Positions 1-6,613 of a stretch of 13,579 bases of DNA are shown here, piece after piece. The stretch is from positions 1-13,579 of the forward strand of contig CAYPZL010000158.1 of NCBI GenBank assembly GCA_964415045.1, in the 5' to 3' direction. Numbering within the stretch: position 1 is the stretch's first letter; every line of letters begins with the position of its first letter. Source of the DNA: CAYPZL01 sp964415045. GTDB lineage: Bacteria; Planctomycetota; Phycisphaerae; Sedimentisphaerales; Anaerobacaceae. Below the pieces are notes generated by a model that was given only the letters and a program-made list of their open reading frames with translations, did not search any database and was not told the DNA's origin. The position numbers were made by a program, and so were the translations under genes.

Positions 1-52
1 TGACAATACCACCAAAAAAATCCTACTTCATGCACGCTTGCCGAAATGACAC

Positions 53-80
53 AGTCCTTCGGACTTGACGCTGCCACCCG
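53..80 (+). repeat. 28-bp repeat, copy A, with palindromic core
   Basis: This stretch matches the reverse complement of 5063-5090 at 26 of 28 positions, counted by eye. It begins with an inverted repeat, AGTCC-TTC-GGACT (53-65), and continues TGACGCTGCC then ACCCG. One of the two mismatches falls in the 3-base centre of the palindrome and the other at position 76. It lies about 170 bp upstream of the glycosidase start at 250. The matching copy sits at a similar distance upstream of the glycosidase starting at 4876 and points the same way relative to that gene. It could be an operator for a dimeric regulator or simply a dispersed intergenic repeat. The match is directly visible; the function is inference. 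Confidence 0.7.
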
Positions 81-249
81 TAGCTGTCCAGGGTCCCAAA
101 CAATGATGCCCGAAAGATTGCACAGATGCGGCTGAACGGTTTGACCTTTCATTATGGGGCCATTCGGGTTAGGATGGCGGAAGGATACTGAAAGGGACGA
201 CGTTGGAGGTCAAAATGAAGCCGCGGCGAGCGGATGACGGAGACACAGC

Positions 250-1650
250 ATGAAACGACTGACACTCATTATCATCGGGATCGGTGCGTGGGTTTTTCTG
301 GCGGGACAGGGAGTTTACGCGCAGGGAAGCGAGTTCGCCCGCATCACTCCCGAGACAGAGCAGGAGCACGGTGTCCACGTCGTGATTCTGCCCGTTCAGG
401 GACAGAACAATACGTTCAAAGTCATACCTCCTGTACCCGGCGAAGGAAGAAACTGCTACCTGATCTCGTGCCGAGAGAAGGTGCCGCCCGAGAAGCAGAG
501 ATTTCGGGACTACGTCTGGTCCATGAATTCCGCGCAGCGATTCCCTCCTCCCGGGCGGTGGTCACACATATTCTCGATCACTCCCCTGCCCTCCAAGCCG
601 GCCGCGATCATCCTGGACCGATTCCTGCTGCAGCGCTCGTATATCTATCTCGATGTGCCACCGGAGATAGGAGACGGCGGACTCTACTACTGTGTAGACC
701 TGCCCGCCTATCCGCTCCCGGAGGACCGGCGGATGGTTGTTCGCTACTCGCCGGCCATTGGACTGGGTCCCGAGAAAGGGGTGATGCGGCGTGATCCGAG
801 CGACATCATCAGGACCCGCGAAATCCGCTACGATGGGAACCTCGTCGACATTCGTACGACATATTACGTCTGGTACACCAAGAGCCATGTTTCGCACGGG
901 TATGACGCCACGGTCTGGTACGCGACCTCAACGGACGGGCACACGTGGGTCGAGAAAGGCGAGGCTTTGCCGCGCGGGCCTGAGGGCAGTTGGGACGCCC
1001 AGAGCGTCTTTACGCCGAACATCCTCGTGGCGAACAAGAAGTACTGGCTCTTCTACACCGCTGTGCCCAAGCCCTTCAACAACAAGGGCAACAAGGTGAC
1101 CAAGAGCGCGATCGGCATCGCCGTGGCGGATTCGCCCGACGGCCCCTGGAAGAAGCTGGCCGCCAATCCGGTGTTGCGATGCAGCGAAGACCCCAACCAC
1201 TTCGACAGCATACGCGTCGACGACGCCTGCCTGATCGTCCGCGAGGGCAAGTACTGGCTGTACTATAAGGGCAGGCAGTGGAACAATACGCCCGCCAACA
1301 CGAAAATGGGCGTCGCGATCGCGGAGAAGCCCGAAGGACCGTACAGGAAGTACAGCCGACAGCCGATTATCCGGGGCGGCCATGAGGTGCTGGTCTGGCC
1401 TTTCGGCACCGGCGTCGTCGCCATGCTGAACATCGGACCCGAGGGCATCCGCCGAACGCTGCAATATGCCCCCGACGGCCTGAACTTTTCGAAGATGCAG
1501 GACCTGAAGGCCGTCCCCCGCGCCCCGGGCGCGTACCGGCCCGAAGCCTTCACCGAAAGCGGAAAAGGCAAAATGATCGAGTGGGGCATCCACATCGGCT
1601 ACAAGAAAGGATACCTGCCCTTCCTCGAACGATTTGATTGTACGTGGTGA
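250..1650 (+). CDS. secreted GH43/GH117-like five-bladed beta-propeller glycosidase
   Basis: Predicted 466-residue exported protein. The N-terminus (K2, R3, then a hydrophobic stretch to about residue 19, with a VYAQ site near 22-25) is a Sec signal peptide. Residues about 26-165 form an extension I cannot assign. From about 166 to the end the pattern is that of GH32/43/117/130-type propellers. It includes an RDPSDII motif at 181-187 with D182 as a candidate catalytic or binding acid, YYVWYT at 205-210, WDAQSVFTPNI at 248-258, YWLFYTAV at 265-272, a SPDGPW turn at 295-300, VDDACLIV at 323-330, YWLYYKG at 335-341 and a later GGHEV motif at 376-380. The repeated tyrosine/tryptophan strands and xGPW/xGPY turns mark successive blades. 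GH117 members remove 3,6-anhydro-L-galactose from agar oligosaccharides, but the substrate here is unknown. The start is supported by GGAG at 239-242, 7 bases before the ATG. Family assignment to the propeller superfamily is firm; the exact GH family is not. Confidence 0.85.
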   Translation: MKRLTLIIIGIGAWVFLAGQGVYAQGSEFARITPETEQEHGVHVVILPVQGQNNTFKVIPPVPGEGRNCYLISCREKVPPEKQRFRDYVWSMNSAQRFPPPGRWSHIFSITPLPSKPAAIILDRFLLQRSYIYLDVPPEIGDGGLYYCVDLPAYPLPEDRRMVVRYSPAIGLGPEKGVMRRDPSDIIRTREIRYDGNLVDIRTTYYVWYTKSHVSHGYDATVWYATSTDGHTWVEKGEALPRGPEGSWDAQSVFTPNILVANKKYWLFYTAVPKPFNNKGNKVTKSAIGIAVADSPDGPWKKLAANPVLRCSEDPNHFDSIRVDDACLIVREGKYWLYYKGRQWNNTPANTKMGVAIAEKPEGPYRKYSRQPIIRGGHEVLVWPFGTGVVAMLNIGPEGIRRTLQYAPDGLNFSKMQDLKAVPRAPGAYRPEAFTESGKGKMIEWGIHIGYKKGYLPFLERFDCTW

Positions 1651-1715
1651 CAAAGGTGTAAGCCAGGCCTGCCGTGAGCGGGCATAACGAATCTCATTGT
1701 GCGGAGAGACAAATC

Positions 1716-1955
1716 ATGAGCATATGGAAACTGATCGTCTTGGGAGCATTGTTCCTGGTCGTTTCAGTGTTCATCACTCCCCCCGATGCGATTATAGAAA
1801 TAACGGCTGCGGTTATGATGGCAATCATCTATGGCCTTTTGATTCTCGCCATAGCCCGCTTCAAACTGCTGGAAAACACCTCCAGCCACGCGAAGACCGC
1901 CCTGGCCTTTCTGTCGGCCGTAGGCCTGACGCTGTTGGTCATATACGTGTTTTAA
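1716..1955 (+). CDS. small hydrophobic membrane protein, 79 residues
   Basis: A short protein made almost entirely of hydrophobic segments: residues about 4-20, about 25-46 and about 57-79, separated by short polar turns (PPD near 22-24; KLLENTSSHAK near 49-59). Two or three transmembrane helices are likely. I do not recognise a family and assign no function. The ATG at 1716 is chosen over an upstream alternative at 1674 because GGAGAG at 1703-1708 sits 7 bases before it. It follows the propeller glycosidase by 65 bases on the same strand and may share its transcript. The reading frame, the ribosome site and the coherent hydrophobic pattern make it likely real. Confidence 0.6.
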   Translation: MSIWKLIVLGALFLVVSVFITPPDAIIEITAAVMMAIIYGLLILAIARFKLLENTSSHAKTALAFLSAVGLTLLVIYVF

Positions 1956-1982
1956 CACTCGACTTAAGAGGCATGTGTTGAA

Positions 1983-2012
1983 GCCAGCTGAAAATGGAAA
2001 ATCTCGGCTGGC
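1983..2012. terminator. hairpin between convergent genes, possible terminator
   Basis: GCCAGCTG at 1983-1990 pairs with CGGCTGGC at 2005-2012, giving 8 pairs including one G-T wobble, around a 14-base A-rich loop. It lies between the end of the small membrane protein (1955, plus strand) and the end of the minus-strand gene (2040), where a bidirectional terminator would be expected. No T-run follows on either strand, so it is not a canonical intrinsic terminator. Confidence 0.3.
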
Positions 2013-2039
2013 CACGCATAGACAGCCGCGTTTGTCAGG

Positions 2040-2966
2040 CTACGAAACGTTCCCGGAGCGAGCGGCGTCGATTCGTCGTGCCACCTCTCCGATAATCCAC
2101 AGCCTTTCCTCCTCCTGAAGTGGCCGAACTGCCTCACCATAGTTCAGCTCCCGCTCACTGGTACGGATTACACATCCTATTGCGGGCGCTACCGCTCGGG
2201 TGCGCCTGGTGCGTCGCCGCCTGCCCCTGTCTCGTGGCAATCCCACGCTGATCACTTCCGCCGTGGGCACCTTGAACCGCAGACCGATCCCAAACAACGT
2301 GGTTCGATAAGTGATGGTCTCTGCGGTGATTCTCAGTTCCCTGCGGCCGAGAAGCCTGGTGAACCCCTTGAGCAGTTCCGCCAACCCCAACAGCGAAACG
2401 ACCGCCAGGATGAACAACTCGGGGGGTGCCGGCGTTTTGCCGCCTCCCTTCTGTTGGGTCCACTGAAGGACCCTGAAAACCGGATACGCCAACAGGGCCA
2501 GCCCCAAGAGCACACTACGAATTCCTGAAAAGGAGCGAGTCTCGACCGAATTGGGGAAAATAATTCGGGTTCCGAAGGGATCTTCCACGATGCGAACTTT
2601 CGTGTGTTGCGGGCGCAGAACCGGCGTTTCCGGAAATCCCTCGATACGCACCGGCGCCAATCGTGGCGTCGCCCTGGCGACGTCCGCAGCCCCGGTTTGG
2701 CCGAGAAACTGATTGATCCGCCACACCGCCCAATCGAGTTCACCCTGGGAGAGGCCCGCGCCAAAACGCGGCTTGCTCTCGTCACTCAAATCGCTGACCA
2801 CGACTAATTCGCTACCCTCCACTGGGCCGTCCGGGGCGTCTCCGATCTCGATCCCCTCCGGTATACCACAATAGGGGCCGCGACTACCATGCTTCTGACC
2901 GCCAACACGGCCCGTAAACTTGCCAGAAAGACCCCAAGCCACCCTAATTCGCGGAAAATTCAACAC
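2040..2966 (-). CDS. two-helix membrane protein with PH-like C-terminal region, partly duplicated
   Basis: Hypothetical protein of up to 308 residues. Two hydrophobic helices lie at about 148-168 and 182-206. They are followed by a soluble segment beginning GRREL (207) with a beta pattern (ITAETITYRTTLFGIGLRF), a very basic loop at about 245-258 and a terminal helix ending REL-YGEAVRPL-EEERLWIIGEVARRI. This resembles bacterial PH-like membrane-anchored proteins of unknown role. Residues about 53-88 repeat the tail of that module (SELVVV...FGAGLSQGELDWAVWRINQFL), so the protein seems to carry the end of one module followed by a complete one. The first 35 or so residues look unlike either part. 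The start is uncertain: the GTG at 2966 has no good ribosome site, and an in-frame stop lies just upstream (2979-2981). The gene may be 5'-truncated. Gap to the next minus-strand gene is 245 bases with no feature I can support. Confidence 0.6.
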   Translation of the reverse strand: MLNFPRIRVAWGLSGKFTGRVGGQKHGSRGPYCGIPEGIEIGDAPDGPVEGSELVVVSDLSDESKPRFGAGLSQGELDWAVWRINQFLGQTGAADVARATPRLAPVRIEGFPETPVLRPQHTKVRIVEDPFGTRIIFPNSVETRSFSGIRSVLLGLALLAYPVFRVLQWTQQKGGGKTPAPPELFILAVVSLLGLAELLKGFTRLLGRRELRITAETITYRTTLFGIGLRFKVPTAEVISVGLPRDRGRRRRTRRTRAVAPAIGCVIRTSERELNYGEAVRPLQEEERLWIIGEVARRIDAARSGNVS

Positions 2967-3211
2967 TGCGGCACTTTTTCAGCGTACCTCGACCGGTCAT
3001 TTCCTGTTGTCTGTTCTGATTCTTCGCTCCGTTGCCACTTATGCTGTCCCCGCAACTCCGGGCTGGCTCTCAATCGCGCGCTTCGCTCAACTATTTCACG
3101 CAAGAGCGGTTTTTCCGTAGGAAATGGCTAACACTGGCTTAACCGGCCTCCACGGACCCCGTGCCGGCAACTGACATCGTACTTGTCGAGCAACAGTTGG
3201 GAAATCCAGGT

Positions 3212-4876
3212 TTAGCTGTGGGTCAGGTGCAGGAGCCAGTCGTCGGCGCCGGCCGGGGGCTTTAGATCCTGCCCCGACTCTGTGAGGCCGCCGTTGCGCC
3301 GGTCGGTCGTGTCTTGGGCGTTGATCCAGGTGATTCGGCAGGGGCCGCCGTCGATCTTGACGCTGACGGTGTAGGGCCGCTCCAAGTAGACCAGGTACTC
3401 CTTGCCCTCATCGGCCAGGCAGTAGCCCCTGCTTACGAGGTCGGGGCGGGGCTTCATGCGATGGAAAGGAACGTCCTCGAAAAAATCCCAGACCTTCTTG
3501 ATCGTGTCGTGGCGTCGCTGAATCTTCCGGTCGAGATCGAGCGAGCCGCTAAAGCCCGAGGAAGAGTTGCCGCTCATGTCGGCGAAGTTGATCGCGGTCG
3601 CCGACATCATCATCACGTAGGCGTTCTTGCGAATGTCCTCGGTGTCGTACCGCGGATGATAGATGTTGCCCGGCCAGAGCGTTTCCTGGGCGTAGAGCGG
3701 TTTGGCTTCGTGATGGTTTTGCAGCTGGTCCCGGCTGAGCTTTCTGCGCCTGACGGTCTTGGGCCCCTGGAGGACGCCGTACGAGGTCCAGTCCGCCTCC
3801 TTGAACGCATCGTCGCCCGTGGGATTGTGGACGGAGAGGAGATGTCCGTAGACGTCGAGCGATTCGATCTCCCGGCCGAGCCGGTGGATTTCGTCCTCGC
3901 TCAGGTAGGGCTTTGCCTTCAACGTCGGCTCGGGCCCGCCCACTATGAACAGGACGTTCCAGTACGCCCCCAGGCGTGCCAGCATGTAGCGGATGTAGAG
4001 ATCCTGCTTGCTCCTGTCTTTCGGGAAGTCCGAATCGCGGCCAAAGAAACCGGCAAACGGATACACAAGGATCTTGCGCGCGGCCAGGTCATCCAGAACC
4101 TTTTCCATGCGCTGAAACTCGCGCGGGTTGGGCCTTTGCCGTTTGGCGTCCCACAGGTCCGGCGTGTTCCAGCCTTTGCCTCGCCCCCCGCTGTCGCGAT
4201 TGAGATAGCAACTGGCCACCGACAGCATGTTGTAACCCTGCGCCTGGGCCCAGTCGAGAAAGGCGCTGCGCTGTGAGGGGCTCCATTTGTCACCCGTGAC
4301 GGAGTTGTCGGCGTCGGCGAAGAAGCGGTCCCCGACGTGGAGGCTGCGAATCACCACGGGCTTCTCGCCGGCGTAGGCGAACCAGATCGGATTCGGCTTG
4401 TACGCCGCGAGCACGCCCGGAATCTCCGAAGGCACACACTCGAACGCGCCCTTGCGTGCGACCGAGCCGTCGGAAAAACTCGCCTCGTAGCGCCACGTAC
4501 CCACCCGGTCCGGCATGAACCGAATCCGCCAGGTGCCGTTGCCGTCGTAGAAGCCCCGGAGCTCCACGGTCTCGCCGTCCGGCGCTTCGCAGGTGACGTT
4601 GAGCGTGACATCCGTGTAGGGATCGGCATATTCGCCCCCGTTGACCAGCGACACTTCGAAACGGTCCCACCGGCCTACCTTCGCAGGGGCCTTCGCTTCC
4701 TGGCGCAACTTCGCCTGCTGGGCCATCTCCTGACCGATCGTGGAATAGTAGTACGCTTCGTTCAGTTGCGTCTGCCCGGGCGGTAGCACAATCGGCGGTT
4801 GCCCGAAGGCGCCGGACCCTCCCGCCGCACAGACCAAAGCACATGAAACCATCAGGATGTGCATTCTACCAGACAT
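3212..4876 (-). CDS. secreted DUF5060 + DUF4038/GH140-like glycosidase
   Basis: Predicted 554-residue exported protein. The ATG at 4876 is chosen because a perfect AAGGAGG lies 8 bases upstream (4885-4891); an in-frame upstream start at 4927 lacks this. A signal peptide covers residues about 1-25 (hydrophobic MHILMVSCALVCAAGG, then GAFG). Residues about 69-147 match the DUF5060 beta-sandwich (WDRFEVSL, GFYDGNGTWRIRFMP, GTWRYEASF). Residues about 160-470 resemble the TIM-barrel of the apiosidase-like DUF4038/GH140 group, with HVGDRFFAD at 180-188, WAQAQGYNMLSV at 209-220, NVLFIVGGPEP at 307-317 and KPLYAQETLW at 392-401. E398 is a candidate nucleophile. Where relatives usually have a Gly-Gly-Asp acid, this protein has GGPEP. 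Residues about 480-552 form a small C-terminal beta domain, like the Collagen_bind_2 domain that often follows DUF4038. It cleaves an unknown glycan. The DUF5060 plus barrel architecture is secure; the substrate is not. Confidence 0.85.
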   Translation of the reverse strand: MSGRMHILMVSCALVCAAGGSGAFGQPPIVLPPGQTQLNEAYYYSTIGQEMAQQAKLRQEAKAPAKVGRWDRFEVSLVNGGEYADPYTDVTLNVTCEAPDGETVELRGFYDGNGTWRIRFMPDRVGTWRYEASFSDGSVARKGAFECVPSEIPGVLAAYKPNPIWFAYAGEKPVVIRSLHVGDRFFADADNSVTGDKWSPSQRSAFLDWAQAQGYNMLSVASCYLNRDSGGRGKGWNTPDLWDAKRQRPNPREFQRMEKVLDDLAARKILVYPFAGFFGRDSDFPKDRSKQDLYIRYMLARLGAYWNVLFIVGGPEPTLKAKPYLSEDEIHRLGREIESLDVYGHLLSVHNPTGDDAFKEADWTSYGVLQGPKTVRRRKLSRDQLQNHHEAKPLYAQETLWPGNIYHPRYDTEDIRKNAYVMMMSATAINFADMSGNSSSGFSGSLDLDRKIQRRHDTIKKVWDFFEDVPFHRMKPRPDLVSRGYCLADEGKEYLVYLERPYTVSVKIDGGPCRITWINAQDTTDRRNGGLTESGQDLKPPAGADDWLLHLTHS

Positions 4877-4957
4877 GCCTGCGTCCTCCTTAACAGCAAG
4901 CCCAAACCTCCGTGTTCCCCGCTTCACGGAACGACCGAAATGACGAACTACACTGAC

Positions 4958-4985
4958 CTTATACCGTCTTCTCGCGAAAAATCAA
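4958..4985 (-). promoter_or_regulatory. candidate promoter for the 3212-4876 glycosidase
   Basis: Read on the minus strand, TTGATT (4985-4980) is followed after 16 bases by TATAAG (4963-4958). These match 4 of 6 and 5 of 6 positions of the sigma-70 consensus. Transcription would begin near 4951 and leave a leader of about 75 bases before the ATG at 4876. The 28-bp repeat copy B lies about 80 bases upstream of the -35, where an activator could bind. Planctomycete promoters often deviate from the E. coli consensus, so this is tentative. Confidence 0.35.
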
Positions 4986-5062
4986 GCTTTTTCTGCCCAC
5001 TGCCGCATCCTTTCCGGGCGCCCAAACGGTTTCCTGCGTTTGAGCTCAGTCCTCGCAGGTTT

Positions 5063-5090
5063 CGGGCGGCAGCGTCAAGTCCGCAGGACT
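5063..5090 (-). repeat. 28-bp repeat, copy B, with palindromic core
   Basis: On the minus strand this reads AGTCC-TGC-GGACT (5090-5078), then TGACGCTGCC, then GCCCG. It matches 53-80 on the plus strand at 26 of 28 positions. It lies in the 434-bp spacer between the divergent glycosidase (start 4876) and the mechanosensitive channel (start 5311), about 185 bp upstream of the glycosidase and oriented toward it. Copy A has the same relative orientation and a similar distance to its own glycosidase. It may be an operator shared by two glycan-use genes or a mobile intergenic repeat. Confidence 0.7.
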
Positions 5091-5102
5091 CGGCGATGGT
5101 CT

Positions 5103-5119
5103 CAGGCACAGGATGCCTG
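5103..5119. repeat. short perfect palindrome beside repeat copy B
   Basis: CAGGCA (5103-5108) and TGCCTG (5114-5119) form a perfect 6-bp stem around a 5-base loop, 12 bases from the 28-bp repeat. A further CAGGC occurs near 5135 and could pair alternatively with GCCTG at 5115-5119. The cluster resembles a REP-like palindromic intergenic region. No matching palindrome was seen next to copy A, so it may not belong to the repeat. Confidence 0.4.
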
Positions 5120-5202
5120 CCGCTGCCCGGGAAACAGGCAAACCCACGACTTCTCTTGCGTGCGTTGGGACGCGCCGGGAAGATACTGACGGCACGCAGA
5201 CC

Positions 5203-5231
5203 TTGCACGGGCCTCCGCGCTTTGATACATT
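5203..5231 (+). promoter_or_regulatory. candidate promoter for the MscS-type channel
   Basis: TTGCAC (5203-5208) and TACATT (5226-5231) are separated by 17 bases and lie 79 bases before the channel ATG at 5311. They match 3 of 6 and 4 of 6 consensus positions, so the support is mainly spacing and placement. Confidence 0.25.
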
Positions 5232-5310
5232 CGCTCCCGCCGGCCGGACGTGCGACATTGCGAGCAGGTGCGGCCGCCAAAGGAACGACTCTTCTTAGGG
5301 ATTTGGTGCG

Positions 5311-6561
5311 ATGGAACAGTTGACGGATTGGCTGCTTCGAACGGGACTGAACGAAACCGCAGCAGAGATCGCCGCGCGGGTGATCGCGCTTCTGCTCATG
5401 ATCGTCGCGGCGTACGTGGCGAACTTTCTCGCCAAAAAGCTCCTCCTGCGGGCCATCCGAAAGCTGGTCGAGCGTACCAAAACCGTCTGGGACGACATGC
5501 TCGTCAAGCGAAAGGTCTTCAACCGGCTGTCGCATTTGGCTCCGGCCCTGGTCATCTACGCGATGGCACCTTTCGTGGGTAGGAACAGCGAGGCCGCCAT
5601 CGCCACGATCCAGCGCGTCGCCATGGTCTATATGGCGGGGGTGGGCCTGCTCGTGCTCGACGCCTTTCTCAGCGCCGTCATCGACATCTACCGCACCTTC
5701 GAAACGGCCCAGAAGAGGCCGATCCGGGGATTCGTGCAGGCGGCGAAGATCATCCTCTACGTCGTCGGCGCCATCATCGTCGTTTCGATTATCATGGGCA
5801 AATCGCCCGGCCTGCTCCTGGGCGGACTCGGCGCCATGACCGCGGTCCTCATGCTCATCTTCAAGGACTCGATCCTCGGCCTCGTCGCGGGCATCCAGCT
5901 CAACACCAACCAGATGCTGCACATCGGCGACTGGATCGAGATGCCCAAGTACGGCGCCGACGGTGACGTCATCGACATCACCCTGACCACCGTCAAGGTG
6001 CAGAACTGGGACAAGACCATCACCACCATCCCCACCTATGCCCTGATCAGCGACTACTTCAAGAACTGGCGGGGCATGTCGGAATCGGGCGGCCGGCGCA
6101 TCAAACGCTCGATCCATATCGACATGACCAGCGTCAAGTTCTGCACCGCCGACATGCTCGAACGCTTCAAGCGCATCAAGTACATCAAGGAATACATCGA
6201 ACGCAAACTTCAGGAGATCAACGAGCACAACACCGCCGAGGGCATCGACGAGACCGACCTGGTCAACGGCCGGCACCTGACCAACATCGGCACGTTTCGC
6301 GCCTACGTCGCGGCGTACCTGCGCCACCATCCCAAGGTCCACCAGGACATGACCTTTCTCGTCCGCCACCTCGAACCCACCAGCGAGGGCCTGCCCATCC
6401 AGATCTACGTCTTCAGCAACGACCAGGTCTGGGCCAACTACGAAGCGATCCAGGCCGACATCTTCGACCACATCCTCGCCGTCATCCCCGAATTCGACCT
6501 CCGAGTCTTCCAGAATCCAACGGGGGCGGATTTCAAAGCGATCCAGGTCGGCACATCGTGA
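5311..6561 (+). CDS. ybdG: YbdG-type MscS mechanosensitive channel
   Basis: A 416-residue inner-membrane channel of the MscS superfamily, in the YbdG (MscM) branch; E. coli YbdG is about the same length. Such channels open under membrane tension and release solutes on osmotic down-shock. Hydrophobic helices lie at about 18-46, 76-92, 103-126 and 143-162. The pore-lining TM3 runs about 165-195 with the Gly/Ala-rich pattern LLLGGLGAMTAVLMLIFKDSILGLVAGIQL. The beta domain follows, with HIGDWIEMP at 204-212, GDVIDITLTTVKVQNWD at 218-234, ITTIPTYALISD at 237-248 and KNWRGM at 251-256. These closely follow the YbdG signature. The C-terminal alpha/beta cytoplasmic domain (about 262-405) looks complete. 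The ribosome site is weak (AGGG at 5297-5300, 10 bases upstream). It sits between glycosidase genes but is probably a housekeeping osmoprotection gene. Confidence 0.93.
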   Translation: MEQLTDWLLRTGLNETAAEIAARVIALLLMIVAAYVANFLAKKLLLRAIRKLVERTKTVWDDMLVKRKVFNRLSHLAPALVIYAMAPFVGRNSEAAIATIQRVAMVYMAGVGLLVLDAFLSAVIDIYRTFETAQKRPIRGFVQAAKIILYVVGAIIVVSIIMGKSPGLLLGGLGAMTAVLMLIFKDSILGLVAGIQLNTNQMLHIGDWIEMPKYGADGDVIDITLTTVKVQNWDKTITTIPTYALISDYFKNWRGMSESGGRRIKRSIHIDMTSVKFCTADMLERFKRIKYIKEYIERKLQEINEHNTAEGIDETDLVNGRHLTNIGTFRAYVAAYLRHHPKVHQDMTFLVRHLEPTSEGLPIQIYVFSNDQVWANYEAIQADIFDHILAVIPEFDLRVFQNPTGADFKAIQVGTS

Positions 6562-6613
6562 CCTGCTCGTGCAATGTGGCGGTTTGCCCCAGCCAGAGGG
6601 AAAAGGAGCTACA

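Noticed and set aside
141..175. TTGACC at 141-146 as the -35 of a promoter for the first glycosidase
   Set aside because: No acceptable -10 box lies 16-18 bases downstream; the nearest TA-like sequence is at the wrong spacing.
234..794. 186-codon plus-strand frame overlapping the first glycosidase
   Set aside because: It is the glycosidase reading frame shifted by two bases, rich in Arg and Pro, with no domain. The glycosidase frame has a signal peptide and propeller motifs.
928..1653. 241-codon minus-strand frame opposite the first glycosidase
   Set aside because: Antisense to conserved propeller motifs and with no recognisable features of its own.
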